Shown: positions 51,862 through 61,410 of the stretch, piece by piece
Numbering within the stretch: the stretch's first letter is position 1
How the letters are laid out: the number at the start of each line of letters is the position of its first letter
Origin: Chitinophagales bacterium
GTDB taxonomy: Bacteria; Bacteroidota; Bacteroidia; Chitinophagales; UBA2359
DNA: 64,000 nt
Assembly (NCBI GenBank): GCA_041392475.1
Contig: JAWKLZ010000001.1
Coordinates: forward strand, 1,550,001 to 1,614,000
Reading direction: 5' to 3'
Program-made: the position numbers and the translations under genes
Notes under the pieces: model-generated
Database searches by the model: none
What the model was told of the DNA's origin: nothing
Seen by the model: the letters and a program-made list of their open reading frames with translations, nothing else

Positions 51862-54156
51862 ATGACAAAGATATTTAATAATCTTAAATATTTTAGATTC
51901 ACTGCTGTAATAAGTTTACTGTTTTTGTCGCATATCTGTCTTTTTGCACATCAGGGTACAGTAAAAGGCACAGTATATGATAATGACACAAAACTCCCCT
52001 TGATTGGCGCAAATATCTGGCTCAACAATTCGGAACAAGGAGCTGTAACGAATGAATTTGGTATATACCGTTTCAATCATTTATCACCAGGAATTTACCA
52101 AGTCAAAATATCTTTTATAGGTTTTGAAGCGCAAGAATTTGCCATTGAAGTAAAAGATGAAGCAACTGTTACACCTGTCACTTATCTAAAAGCCAGTAGC
52201 TTACAACTCAATGAAGCCATTGTGAGAGCCAATGGCAGTATGAAAGATCAACTCAGCAGCATTCAAGCTATTGACGTTGCACTTAGACCTGCCAATTCTT
52301 CACAAGATATTTTGCGTGCTGTGCCAGGACTTTTCATCGGACAACACGCAGGAGGAGGAAAAGCTGAACAAATATTTCTTAGAGGCTTTGACATAGACCA
52401 TGGAACTGATATTCGACTCAATGTAGATGGAATGCCCGTCAATATGGTCTCTCATGCACATGGTCAAGGATATGCTGATCTTCACTTCTTGATTCCTGAA
52501 ACAATTGGACTTACCCAGTTTGATAAAGGACCCTATTACGCTCGTCAAGGTGATTTCACTACGGCAGGATATGTGGATTTTCGCACCAAAAATGCACTCG
52601 ACAAAAGCATGGTCAAATTGGAGGCAGGTCAGTTTGATACCAAACGAGCCGTTGCCCTTGTAGATGTATTGGGTAAGGAAAGCGATGAACGCAAACAAAG
52701 TGCTTATATCGCATCCGAATATTTATTCACCAATGGTCCCTTTGAAAGTTCCCAAAACTTTCGGCGCATCAATCTCATGGGAAAATACCACCAACACCTC
52801 AATGAAAACAAAATATTGACCGCTACTTTCTCTCACTTCAATAGTCAGTGGGATGCTTCTGGACAAATACCGCAACGGGCAGTTGACAGGGGCTTGATTG
52901 GGCGTTTTGGAGCGATTGATGATACAGAGGGAGGCAATACAAGTCGTACCAATCTCAATTTGCAGATGACTTCTTTTACCGAAAATGGCAACCTCTTCAA
53001 AAACCAATTTTACTATTCACACTACGATTTTGAACTTTACTCCAATTTCACCTTCTTCCTAGAGGATGCCGAAAATGGCGACCAAATTCGCCAAAAAGAA
53101 GACCGACATATTTTTGGCTACAATACTTCTTATGATATAGAAAGTAACTTGGCAAACCGTCCACTCTACACCGAAATCGGAGGAGGTATTCGCTTTGACA
53201 ACAGTGATGAAAATGAACTGTCACACACCAAAAACCGCACGACAACTTTGGAGCGTTTGGCGTATGGTGATATTGACGAAACCAACCTTAGTGCGTATGT
53301 AGATGCGGCTTGGGAAGTTTCGGATAAGCTAAACATTCATGGTGGTTTGCGTTATGATCAATTTCAATTTCAATACGTTGATTTTCTTCAAACAACCTAT
53401 GAAAATCAGTCTCAAAACAAAGGTATTTTGGCACCCAAACTCAGCCTTTATTATGATGTCAGCAAAAATTTACAACTATACGGCAAAGCAGGTATTGGCT
53501 TTCACTCCAATGATACACGAGTAGTTGTGGCACAAAATGGCACTGAAATTCTCCCAAAAGCTTTTGGTACAGACTTCGGTATGTTGTGGAAACCACTGAA
53601 TAGGTTGTTGGTCAATATGGGCGTGTGGCGATTGAATTTGGAGCAGGAATTTGTCTATGTAGGCGATGCAGGTGTGGTAGAGCCAAGTGGCGAAACCGAA
53701 CGCTATGGATTGGATCTTTCTCTTCGGTATCAGCTCAACGATTGGTTATTTTTGGATACAGACATCAACCTAACCAAAGCCAAAGTAATCGGTGAACCTG
53801 AAGGTGCAAATAACATTCCTTTAGCTCCTCTGTTTACAAGTATTGGTGGTTTGACAGTTCAGCATCCTTCTGGCTTCAATGGCAGTTTGCGCTATCGACA
53901 GATGGGCGACCGTCCTGCAAATGAAGACAATAGCATCACGGCGGAAGGTTACTTTATTTTGGATGCGGTGGTGAAATACACCAACTCTCGTTTTGAAGTT
54001 GGTCTTTCGATAGAAAATCTATTGGATACAGCTTGGAATGAAACTCAATTTGATACGGAGTCTCGTTTGGCGAATGAAATCGAGCCAGTGTCGGAGATTC
54101 ACTTTACTCCTGGTACTCCGTTTTTTGGGAAGATGAGTATTGGGGTATTTTTCTAA
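51862..54156 (+). CDS. TonB-dependent outer-membrane receptor
   Basis: 764 residues from the ATG at 51862; an in-frame ATG at 51805 would add 19 residues, but the second start gives a normal signal peptide (FTAVISLLFLSHICLFA). A carboxypeptidase-like regulatory domain follows (GTVKGTVYDNDTKLPLIGAN, GIYRFNHLSPGIYQVKISFI). The plug domain (SSQDILRAVPGLFIGQHAGG, EQIFLRGFDIDHGTDI) contains an unusual His-rich stretch, SHAHGQGYADLH. The beta-barrel ends in SIGVFF with the C-terminal aromatic residue. It transports a substrate across the outer membrane with energy from TonB. The histidines and the neighbouring ferritin gene suggest a metal or metal complex, but this is inference. It is divergent from the sigma gene and carries the ECF-type promoter, so it belongs to the DUF4331 regulon. 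Confidence 0.9.
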   Translation: MTKIFNNLKYFRFTAVISLLFLSHICLFAHQGTVKGTVYDNDTKLPLIGANIWLNNSEQGAVTNEFGIYRFNHLSPGIYQVKISFIGFEAQEFAIEVKDEATVTPVTYLKASSLQLNEAIVRANGSMKDQLSSIQAIDVALRPANSSQDILRAVPGLFIGQHAGGGKAEQIFLRGFDIDHGTDIRLNVDGMPVNMVSHAHGQGYADLHFLIPETIGLTQFDKGPYYARQGDFTTAGYVDFRTKNALDKSMVKLEAGQFDTKRAVALVDVLGKESDERKQSAYIASEYLFTNGPFESSQNFRRINLMGKYHQHLNENKILTATFSHFNSQWDASGQIPQRAVDRGLIGRFGAIDDTEGGNTSRTNLNLQMTSFTENGNLFKNQFYYSHYDFELYSNFTFFLEDAENGDQIRQKEDRHIFGYNTSYDIESNLANRPLYTEIGGGIRFDNSDENELSHTKNRTTTLERLAYGDIDETNLSAYVDAAWEVSDKLNIHGGLRYDQFQFQYVDFLQTTYENQSQNKGILAPKLSLYYDVSKNLQLYGKAGIGFHSNDTRVVVAQNGTEILPKAFGTDFGMLWKPLNRLLVNMGVWRLNLEQEFVYVGDAGVVEPSGETERYGLDLSLRYQLNDWLFLDTDINLTKAKVIGEPEGANNIPLAPLFTSIGGLTVQHPSGFNGSLRYRQMGDRPANEDNSITAEGYFILDAVVKYTNSRFEVGLSIENLLDTAWNETQFDTESRLANEIEPVSEIHFTPGTPFFGKMSIGVFF

Positions 54157-54211
54157 TATGAATTACAGATGAGTGAAAAGTTCAACAAATGGTACGAAAA
54201 ACTATAATATT

Positions 54212-54246
54212 AGAAAGGCTATGAGATGATTTAGCATAGCCTTTCT
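54212..54246. terminator. Hairpin between convergent receptor and ferritin genes
   Basis: AGAAAGGCTATG pairs perfectly with CATAGCCTTTCT (12 bp, 11-nt loop). The T-run is weak, but the position between two convergent stops supports a shared terminator. Confidence 0.7.
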
Positions 54247-54290
54247 TGAAATTCAACTTATTTGTTTACAAGTAATTATTTGAATTCAAT

Positions 54291-54812
54291 TTAATTTCCT
54301 GTACCTTCAGCAGCCACCTCTGCCGCATTGATACGTGCCAACTCTTTATCCACATAATACAGGCTTTGTGAGCCATCTCCAATCAGCTTAATTTTATCCA
54401 AAATGGTTCGCATTAGGCTTTCTTCTTCCCTTTGTTCGGTAATGTACCATTGAAGGAAATTTATGGTAACATAATCATTTTCACTCGTTGCAAGGTGCAT
54501 GAGTTGATGAATAGATTGGGTTACTTTTTGTTCATGTTCATAAACCTTTTGGAACATCATCCTCACGGACTCAAACTCATGTGGCGGCTGCGGAATGGCA
54601 GGAGTCAAAGCATGGGCATCGACCTCACTCATGTAGCTAAACAAGCGAAGCATGTGTTGTAATTCTTCAGAAGATTGGCGGTGCATAAATTGGGCGCAAC
54701 CTTCTAAACCTTGTTTGTCGCACCAACTTGCCATAGATAAATACAAAAAGGAAGCATAGCCCTCCAAAACAATTTGTTTGTTGAGTGCATCCGTCATTTT
54801 TTCAGAAATCAT
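54291..54812 (-). CDS. ftnA: Ferritin (FtnA type)
   Basis: 173 residues forming a four-helix bundle with a short fifth helix. Ferroxidase-centre residues sit at the same numbers as in E. coli FtnA: Glu17, Glu50, His53, Glu94, Gln127 and Glu130. Typical stretches: ASFLYLSMASWCDKQGLEGC, RQSSEELQHMLRLFSYM, and NFLQWYITEQREEE. As a 24-subunit cytoplasmic shell it oxidises ferrous iron and stores it as a ferric mineral, protecting the cell from iron-driven oxidative damage. It lies next to the TonB receptor but convergent with it, so it is not in the same transcript. No ECF-type promoter of the cluster type was found before it. Confidence 0.95.
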   Translation of the reverse strand: MISEKMTDALNKQIVLEGYASFLYLSMASWCDKQGLEGCAQFMHRQSSEELQHMLRLFSYMSEVDAHALTPAIPQPPHEFESVRMMFQKVYEHEQKVTQSIHQLMHLATSENDYVTINFLQWYITEQREEESLMRTILDKIKLIGDGSQSLYYVDKELARINAAEVAAEGTGN

Positions 54813-54868
54813 ACTTAATCAAATATTTATTACAAATAAAATTTTGTGTGTTTTTAATTTATTTCTAA

Positions 54869-55702
54869 CTATTTCACCATCATTTTCCCTCCAACTATAT
54901 CCGTACCATTCCCTAACGTATATAGGTAAACACCCGATTGCAGCGAAAGCAAATGGGCATCAATTGTCCACTCATTTTCCCCAATTTGAGCTTGAAGTGA
55001 ACGTTCATGCACCTTTTTGCCTGCAATGTCAAAAATGGACAAGGTCAAAGAAGTGTTTTGTTTGGAAGTCAAGTGAATACTTGTTTGATCTTGAAAAGGA
55101 TTGGGCGCATTGTAGGTTTGATCAAAAGTGATTGAATGCGTATCTTTTATTGAAGTGAAACATTCTTCTTGTGGTGCTACAACCCGCAATACATATCCTC
55201 CAAATTCAATTGGAACGGGAAAAAATATGTCGGGTGAATAGGCAGTTATTTTTAGCAGCAAAGGATATTCTCCAATCTGATTGCTCATTCCTGTGATGCG
55301 GATACATTCAACGACACCACCATAAATCGTCCAATTGGTCGCACTTGTTTCAAAGGTGAAACCCGAAGGCAAACCAATAGAATTAGGATTGGTGAGGACT
55401 GCTCGGTCTATATCTACGAAAATAGTCAATGCGGGTAAAAATTCACCTGCATAGATAGAATCAGGCATGATTACGGTTAGGTCAAAGGTATAAGGCTGTC
55501 CTTGACAGGCCGCAGGCAATCCGTCACTAAACAATATACTTCCATCGGGTAAAGTATCATTTTGAGGTCTTGGATATACGCCAAAAAAACCAGAATAAGG
55601 AGGTTCTTCTGTTTGGCAATCGCTTTGTGCCATTGCAATGGTTGTAGTGAACAACAAGCCAATCAGTAAAGTCAAAAATGAAGATTGTGATTTTTGTGTC
55701 AT
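54869..55702 (-). CDS. Small secreted protein with T9SS tail
   Basis: 277 residues. Signal peptide ending TTIAMAQ. The central part (residues 27-190) has a beta-rich look with cysteines (SDCQTEEPP, PAACQGQPYTFDL, VVECIRITG, QEECFTS) and the opening SGFFGVYPRPQNDTLPDG. The last 80 residues (TYNAPNPFQDQTSIHL, LTLSIFDIAGKKVHERS, LQSGVYLYTLGNG) are a type A T9SS sorting domain. Export to the surface or medium is therefore expected. No catalytic motif is seen. It lies 57 nt downstream of the sensor-kinase gene on the same strand, so the two may be co-transcribed, but no functional link is evident. Confidence 0.8.
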   Translation of the reverse strand: MTQKSQSSFLTLLIGLLFTTTIAMAQSDCQTEEPPYSGFFGVYPRPQNDTLPDGSILFSDGLPAACQGQPYTFDLTVIMPDSIYAGEFLPALTIFVDIDRAVLTNPNSIGLPSGFTFETSATNWTIYGGVVECIRITGMSNQIGEYPLLLKITAYSPDIFFPVPIEFGGYVLRVVAPQEECFTSIKDTHSITFDQTYNAPNPFQDQTSIHLTSKQNTSLTLSIFDIAGKKVHERSLQAQIGENEWTIDAHLLSLQSGVYLYTLGNGTDIVGGKMMVK

Positions 55703-55759
55703 TGGAGTAGAGTATTTGGTGGTGAATAGGTTATTTTTTTTAGGTGATTTGACTATTAT

Positions 55760-58700
55760 TTATTCTTGTTCGTCAAGTAAATAGGTAGATCTAAATGCCA
55801 TGCTAAAAGTAGGTTCTTCCATTTCTTCCAATGGAAGTTTGACATAAAAAGTAGTTCCTTCATCTACTTTCGATTCAAACCATATCAAACCTTTTGCTGC
55901 TTCTACGATGCTTTTTGACATGGCCAAGCCTAAACCCATGCCTGAGTTTTTGGTTGTAAAATTCGGCACAAAAACCTTGTCTTTTTTCTCTTCGTCAATT
56001 CCACAGCCATTGTCTGCTACACCTATCACAATAGAGTTTTTGGCTTTTTTTACATTCACGACAATAATACCTTGTTTTCCATCTGGAATGGCTTGAATCG
56101 CATTTTTAATTAGATTGTTAAATACCCTAATTAATTGATCTTTATCTGCGTTTACATAACAAGTATCTTCTGGCATGAGTTTGAAGACCCGCACATTTTC
56201 GGTATCTTTATAGAGTGTCACTGTATTCTCGATTACTTCGTTGATATTCATCATTTCGTTGATAGGTGTAGGCATTTGAGCAAAAGATGAAAATTCTGTT
56301 GCAATCCGAGAAAGGGTGTCAATTTGTTCTACCAAAGTACGGCTTACCCTATCCATCAATGCTCCTACATTGGGGCGATTGTCTTTGATAGCCCTTTGAA
56401 GGTGTTGAATGCTCAATTTCATGGGAGTCAATGGGTTTTTAATTTCATGTGCTACTTGCTTTGCCATTTGCCGCCAAGCATACTCCCGTTCGTTTTTAGC
56501 CAATTTTTTGGCACTCTTATCCAATTCTATGATGGTCTCATTGTACTGTGTCACCAAAGTTCCAATTTCATCGTTGTCAGGCCACTCCAATAAATCATTT
56601 TGCTGACCTAGACGAATATTTTTGAGTTTGTCGCTAATCATCTTCAATGGATTGGTAATAGAATTGGCAATAGCCAAAGCCAACAATGCTGCAATGAGCC
56701 ATATCACTACATATACATTGATTAATGTGACCAAAAAGGCAGAAATCTCGCTTCTCAATTCCTTTTCTTTCGCAAAGTAGGGAAGATTCAAAAATCCAAC
56801 AACTGTCCCTTTTTCGTTTTTGATAGGCACATAAGATGACAGGTATGAAAGTGTGCCAATCGTTTCATGGTGAATAAATTGGCTCTTATAAGCTTGCGAC
56901 ATCTGGTGAAATGCCACTGGATCCATCTGTGTCGACCGCAATTGTTTTTCGAATATGGCATCTTGAGAAGATTGCAGCAACTGACCATTGCTATCAAAAA
57001 GATTGATGTCCATTGAATGAATACTCGCCAGAGCATCTACCCTACTTTCCCATTCGCTGGCATTTGTAAAAGAGTCGTAGCGCCGTATAGAATTGGCATC
57101 TTTTTGAAGGGTATTTTCTATGGAAGTCAGCACTTCTTTTTGCTTTTGCAGCAGTATTTCTTGGTGATAATGGGTTGTTTTTTGGTAAAAATAGAGGATA
57201 CTCACCAATGCAATCACCACAAACGACACCAACAAAATGGACAACATGGCTACATTGATTCTCATCCTCAAAGAGGAATAAAATAAATCCCTAATACGAA
57301 TATTCTTGGAATGTTTAATGATATAAATAAGAAAGGATATGAACAATACCGTAAAGCCTGAAATCAAAAACAAATGGGAGAACATAGATAGGTAATCCAT
57401 GATTCCTTTGCTTTCCCTCGAAACGATGATGGTTTTTCCATCTTCTGAATTTTGAATAAAGTGCGAATAACCATCGTAGGTGATGTGTTTGCTTTCGTTA
57501 CCATGAGAGGAGAAAAGGGAGTCTTGCCGATAATCATAGGCAAAGTTTCCTTTGTGTGTTCTCAAATCACCGTCTTTGTAAACCGCATAACTGTAATCAA
57601 TAAACTCAGCGGGTTCTCTAAATTTATCTTCGATAATCAACTCAGGATAAACATTCTCCTTATCAGATTTTTTCTCCATTTCAATGATTAAATACCCCAA
57701 CAAGGTTAGGTCATCATCCAACGGAAATATGGGAAGTTTTGCCAGATAGTTGTAGCCACCTGTTGAAGTATTGGGAATCAAAGAAAGATAGTGCGCCAAG
57801 GTCTTTTTCTGAAATTTCATGCGTCCTTCGTAATCTTCCAAACGCACAGTTTTCTCAGTATTCTTGAGGGATTGACCTCTTTTTTTGTAGGCTTCAATGT
57901 CAATTTTGTATTTATTGAAGCTGCCCCCAAAGTGTTTCTGCAAAATACGTTCCTTCAATTCTTTTTCAGGCAAAAGCGGATTGCGGTAATACAAACGAAT
58001 CACATCGTCTTCCAGCATGATTTTTTTTGCAGCATCTTCAAACATAAATTCTGCAATCTTATCCTCTTCCGTAATTACCTGTTCTACAATTTGTTGCCGA
58101 ATTTCTTGTTCCCTTTCCATACTAAGGTTGTGTAGCAACATCGCTGTAAAAGCCGAAAAAACAAATACCCACAACAACATTCTCTTCAATCCATTTTCTT
58201 TGCTGAGCGTATTTAAAAACCAATCCAACAACAAATTGAAGATGAGTATCCAGCCCAACACAAATATGTGATATTGTTCAAAAGTAATCAATTGTAGGTA
58301 GGCAATATACAAAACAGAAATAACCACAAAACCTATTACTTTTTGCTCAACTGACAAGCCCAATTGATGAACAATACTTGCTATTTTTTTGCAGACCAAA
58401 AAGAAACCTATCAATAATATCATCAAAATGAATCCACCTACAATCGTTTTGAATTCCAAATAGATGAAATTGGTGATGTCAAAAGCTACTTTGAAATGTA
58501 GCACCAAGGATCTGATGACGTAAAAGGTAGCGGAAGTATAGACCAACAAAACAGTCAAAAAAGCAAGGTAAATACTTAATTTCTTGAAATATGGATAATC
58601 ACTGTGTAGGGGTATATTAATTTTTCGGTAGAAAAAAACAATCAACCAAAGAACCAAAAAGACTATCAACAATAAACTACCCAAAGAACTAAGATAAGAC

Positions 58701-59557
58701 GGACTATCAACATTTTCTGAGAAAAAGATAGGAAAAACATTGAGAAATGTTGGTATGTAATATTTTGTAATCAAAAACCCAAGGAGTCCAATACTTGTAA
58801 ACAAAAATAAAAATCCACTCCAAGGCCGGTACTTGCTCTGCAAATAGTTGGCAATGACTACCAAAACAAGTAAAAACCCCAATAAACCGAGAATCCATAT
58901 AAACAACCAGAGGTAATGAAAATTGGAAGCAGTGAGGTTGTGATCAAAATATACATAAAGTGGCGGTTCAGAATTGGCGAGTTGTACTTTATTTTTACTG
59001 ACCAAACTATCAACACTTACCTTTATACCTGTCGAAATATTGAAATCAGCACTCAGTTGATTTTTTAAGTATTTATTTTCTGAGTCATAATTGTGTTGAA
59101 TCAATTGAAGCGCAATGATTTTCATCTCTCCTTGTTGACTTCCTCTTTCACTTGCACTAATGGTTTTTTTCACCAACTGATAATAACCGTTTTTCAGGCT
59201 TACAATACTTGCGCCATCCTTCGATTCTGTAATCATCCCTTCTGGAATCACCACTTCATTGGAATTCCAAAAAAATATTTGATTCTGAAAATAAGTGAGA
59301 ATAATATATGGCTTTTCTATCAATTGCTGTAATTCCTCCTTCGAATACTCGCTTTTTTCTATTTTTCTTATCAATTCATTGTCTTGAATCAACTCATAGA
59401 AATCAGCTTCCATTTTTTGCAATTTGGAATTGATTTTATTGGCTGTTTTAGGAAGAGAAGGAGATTGTGAAGAATAGTATTGCCCTATAAAGGAGACCAA
59501 TAGCAATACTATTGAAGCCAGTAAAATTTGGTATATGTATTTGAATAGAGTTTGCAA
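55760..59557 (-). CDS. Very large NtrY-like membrane sensor histidine kinase
   Basis: 1265 residues. An N-terminal membrane helix and a periplasmic segment (30-210) precede eight further helices (about 215-480), then a second extracytoplasmic segment, a pair of helices (about 735-800), a cache-like sensor region (about 805-960) and the final helix. A HAMP domain (SITNPLKMISDKLKNIRLG) leads to the kinase core: H-box VAHEIKNPLTPMKLSIQHLQ with His1037, N-box LIRVFNNLIKNAIQAI, G1 GVADNGCGID and G2 GMGLGLAMSKSIVEAAKG. NtrY-type kinases respond to nitrogen, redox or envelope signals through a response regulator, but no regulator gene is nearby, so it is an orphan here. The amount of membrane and extracytoplasmic sequence is far above the usual for NtrY. 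Signal unknown. Confidence 0.88.
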   Translation of the reverse strand: MQTLFKYIYQILLASIVLLLVSFIGQYYSSQSPSLPKTANKINSKLQKMEADFYELIQDNELIRKIEKSEYSKEELQQLIEKPYIILTYFQNQIFFWNSNEVVIPEGMITESKDGASIVSLKNGYYQLVKKTISASERGSQQGEMKIIALQLIQHNYDSENKYLKNQLSADFNISTGIKVSVDSLVSKNKVQLANSEPPLYVYFDHNLTASNFHYLWLFIWILGLLGFLLVLVVIANYLQSKYRPWSGFLFLFTSIGLLGFLITKYYIPTFLNVFPIFFSENVDSPSYLSSLGSLLLIVFLVLWLIVFFYRKINIPLHSDYPYFKKLSIYLAFLTVLLVYTSATFYVIRSLVLHFKVAFDITNFIYLEFKTIVGGFILMILLIGFFLVCKKIASIVHQLGLSVEQKVIGFVVISVLYIAYLQLITFEQYHIFVLGWILIFNLLLDWFLNTLSKENGLKRMLLWVFVFSAFTAMLLHNLSMEREQEIRQQIVEQVITEEDKIAEFMFEDAAKKIMLEDDVIRLYYRNPLLPEKELKERILQKHFGGSFNKYKIDIEAYKKRGQSLKNTEKTVRLEDYEGRMKFQKKTLAHYLSLIPNTSTGGYNYLAKLPIFPLDDDLTLLGYLIIEMEKKSDKENVYPELIIEDKFREPAEFIDYSYAVYKDGDLRTHKGNFAYDYRQDSLFSSHGNESKHITYDGYSHFIQNSEDGKTIIVSRESKGIMDYLSMFSHLFLISGFTVLFISFLIYIIKHSKNIRIRDLFYSSLRMRINVAMLSILLVSFVVIALVSILYFYQKTTHYHQEILLQKQKEVLTSIENTLQKDANSIRRYDSFTNASEWESRVDALASIHSMDINLFDSNGQLLQSSQDAIFEKQLRSTQMDPVAFHQMSQAYKSQFIHHETIGTLSYLSSYVPIKNEKGTVVGFLNLPYFAKEKELRSEISAFLVTLINVYVVIWLIAALLALAIANSITNPLKMISDKLKNIRLGQQNDLLEWPDNDEIGTLVTQYNETIIELDKSAKKLAKNEREYAWRQMAKQVAHEIKNPLTPMKLSIQHLQRAIKDNRPNVGALMDRVSRTLVEQIDTLSRIATEFSSFAQMPTPINEMMNINEVIENTVTLYKDTENVRVFKLMPEDTCYVNADKDQLIRVFNNLIKNAIQAIPDGKQGIIVVNVKKAKNSIVIGVADNGCGIDEEKKDKVFVPNFTTKNSGMGLGLAMSKSIVEAAKGLIWFESKVDEGTTFYVKLPLEEMEEPTFSMAFRSTYLLDEQE

Positions 59558-59705
59558 TAGTAATGCCTTTTTAATTCTTGGATAGATTTTGGTGGATAAG
59601 TAGAGTTAAGCGTAACTATTCAAGGTTTAATGCAAAATACGCATAAATTATGCCAACATAAAACTTTAATGTCGAATTTTAATGCCTTGATTTATAAACC
59701 AAAAA

Positions 59706-60437
59706 TCAATCTTCTTCTGCTTTTTTCTTAATGTAATGATACTGAACATTCCACTGCTGTTTATTATCCGCTAGGGTGTTGGGGAGTTCTTTCGATTTGG
59801 GCATCCAAAAGGGTTCTTCAATAATTTCCAGGTCTTCTTCCTCTTCTTGCAAATAAAGCGGTACATCCTGTTTGGCCTCATGTCTAAAGTAAAAAGCGCA
59901 AATGATCCCCGCCAATGCTCCTGCAATATGACCTTCCCAAGACACTCCCTCCTGAATCGGCAATAAACCCCAAACCAAACCACCATAAAAAAACGTCACC
60001 AATAATGCCAAGGCCATTGACCGCACATCTTTTCGCAAAATACCACTAAAAAATACAAAAAACGCCATGCCATAGATAACTCCACTTGCGCCAATGTGAT
60101 ACGAAGGCCTCCCAATCACCCAAGTCCAAAAACCACTCATCACCACCAACCAAAACAACAACTCAAAAGCAATCGGACGATAATTGTGCAAAACAATGAA
60201 TCCCAATAGTATAATCGGAAATGAATTGGAGAACAAATGGGATAAATCACCATGCAAAAAAGGTGAAAAAACAATGCCCCTCAATCCCAAAAGCGTGCGA
60301 GGCTCGATTCCCCAATTGGAAAAGGAATAACCACTTCCGAGTTCCACCAACTTAATCACCCACAACAACACGACAAATAATGACGGAAGCAGCAAGCTAT
60401 ACTTTACCTTTTGTTTTTCTGTGTCTAAAGGATTCAT
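59706..60437 (-). CDS. Rhomboid-family intramembrane serine protease
   Basis: 243 residues with six membrane helices. Catalytic dyad: Ser118 in HIGASGVIYGM and His170 in EGHIAGALAG. The helix 2 region has HLFSNSFPII (His67/Asn71), contributing to the oxyanion site. The C-terminal 60 residues are cytoplasmic and charged (EEEEDLEIIEEP), longer than in the simplest rhomboids. These enzymes cut single-pass membrane proteins within the bilayer. The substrate is unknown. The gene is on the same strand as the sensor-kinase gene, about 150 nt upstream, but no shared promoter or terminator could be assigned. Confidence 0.92.
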   Translation of the reverse strand: MNPLDTEKQKVKYSLLLPSLFVVLLWVIKLVELGSGYSFSNWGIEPRTLLGLRGIVFSPFLHGDLSHLFSNSFPIILLGFIVLHNYRPIAFELLFWLVVMSGFWTWVIGRPSYHIGASGVIYGMAFFVFFSGILRKDVRSMALALLVTFFYGGLVWGLLPIQEGVSWEGHIAGALAGIICAFYFRHEAKQDVPLYLQEEEEDLEIIEEPFWMPKSKELPNTLADNKQQWNVQYHYIKKKAEED

Positions 60438-60624
60438 AAAGAAAAATTGAAGTGTCCTCCTTCACTTCAATGAAGTATTTTACCAACTCATCGAAGTAGA
60501 ATTTCTAAAAAATGACTTATATCTACTGCTTAATGCCTGAGTCTTCAAAATAGTTCAATCCAATCAAAACCCGAAACAATCAACACTTGTTTGAAGCAGA
60601 ATTGACATTCCGAACAGGAATGTA

Positions 60625-60632
60625 TAATTTTG
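60625..60632 (+). promoter_or_regulatory. TAnnTTTG promoter element before the AlbA_2 gene
   Basis: TAATTTTG, 35 nt before the ATG at 60667, with TTG about 19 nt upstream (60603-60605) as a possible -33 element. Confidence 0.5.
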
Positions 60633-60666
60633 ACTTTTCTTTTCACTTCAATATTTATCTATCTAC

Positions 60667-61308
60667 ATGACATTCACCGAGCTACTTCAATGGATTGACC
60701 AAGGCGAAGGCACCAATTTGGAATTCAAAATGGAGATTACCCACACCTCCAAAATTGCCAAAACCATCTGTGCATTCGCCAATACCAAAGGCGGCACGAT
60801 TGTCGTAGGCGTAGCAGATGATGGTGAAATAGTCGGGCTGACAGACCCCAAGCGAACCATCCAAAAACTAAAAGATGCCGCCATGATGTCAGAACTCCCT
60901 GTCGTTGTGCAGTTTGACCAATTAGAGATAAACGAATCCCTGGTCGTCGTAGCTGCCTATGTGCCCCGCAGCAACAACAAACCCCACCACATCACCGACT
61001 CAAAAGGACAAAAACGAGCCTATATCCGAACCCGTGACAAAACCATGATTGCCAACCCCATTGTCCAAAAATCCCTTCAAATCGAAACTCCCGAATCATC
61101 TTCCGAAGAACCCGACTTGGACTTAGACTCCAAAGAAAAGGGATTGTTGAAATATTTGGAAAATCGTGAAAAAATCACCCTCAAACAATACATGAGCCTC
61201 GTCAACATCTCCAAACGCCGAGCCCGCCGTTCACTCGTCAAACTGACCCTCGATGGCGTACTGCGAGAAATAGATGCCAGTGGGGAGAATTATTATGTGT
61301 TGGCTTAG
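60667..61308 (+). CDS. AlbA_2 (Schlafen-like) putative DNA-binding regulator
   Basis: 213 residues. Residues 1-130 form an AlbA_2 domain: GTNLEFKMEI, then ICAFANTKGGTIVVGVADDGEIVGL, the signature of this family, and YVPRSNNKPHHITDSKGQ. A Ser/Glu/Asp-rich linker (PESSSEEPDLDLDSKEKG) leads to a winged-helix-like tail (LKQYMSLVNISKRRARRSLV, KLTLDGVLREID). Members are usually called ATP-binding or transcriptional regulators; the AlbA_2 module is related to the catalytic domain of Schlafen nucleases, but without a structural check activity cannot be claimed. Cytoplasmic. It stands alone. Confidence 0.82.
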   Translation: MTFTELLQWIDQGEGTNLEFKMEITHTSKIAKTICAFANTKGGTIVVGVADDGEIVGLTDPKRTIQKLKDAAMMSELPVVVQFDQLEINESLVVVAAYVPRSNNKPHHITDSKGQKRAYIRTRDKTMIANPIVQKSLQIETPESSSEEPDLDLDSKEKGLLKYLENREKITLKQYMSLVNISKRRARRSLVKLTLDGVLREIDASGENYYVLA

Positions 61309-61410
61309 AGGCAAATATGCTATTCCAACCGTTGATGAACTTTTTAAGTGTTGTCAAGGTGAAAGAGAAGATTCAAATGCCATCACTCATTTGGAGAAAT
61401 TATAGACAAT

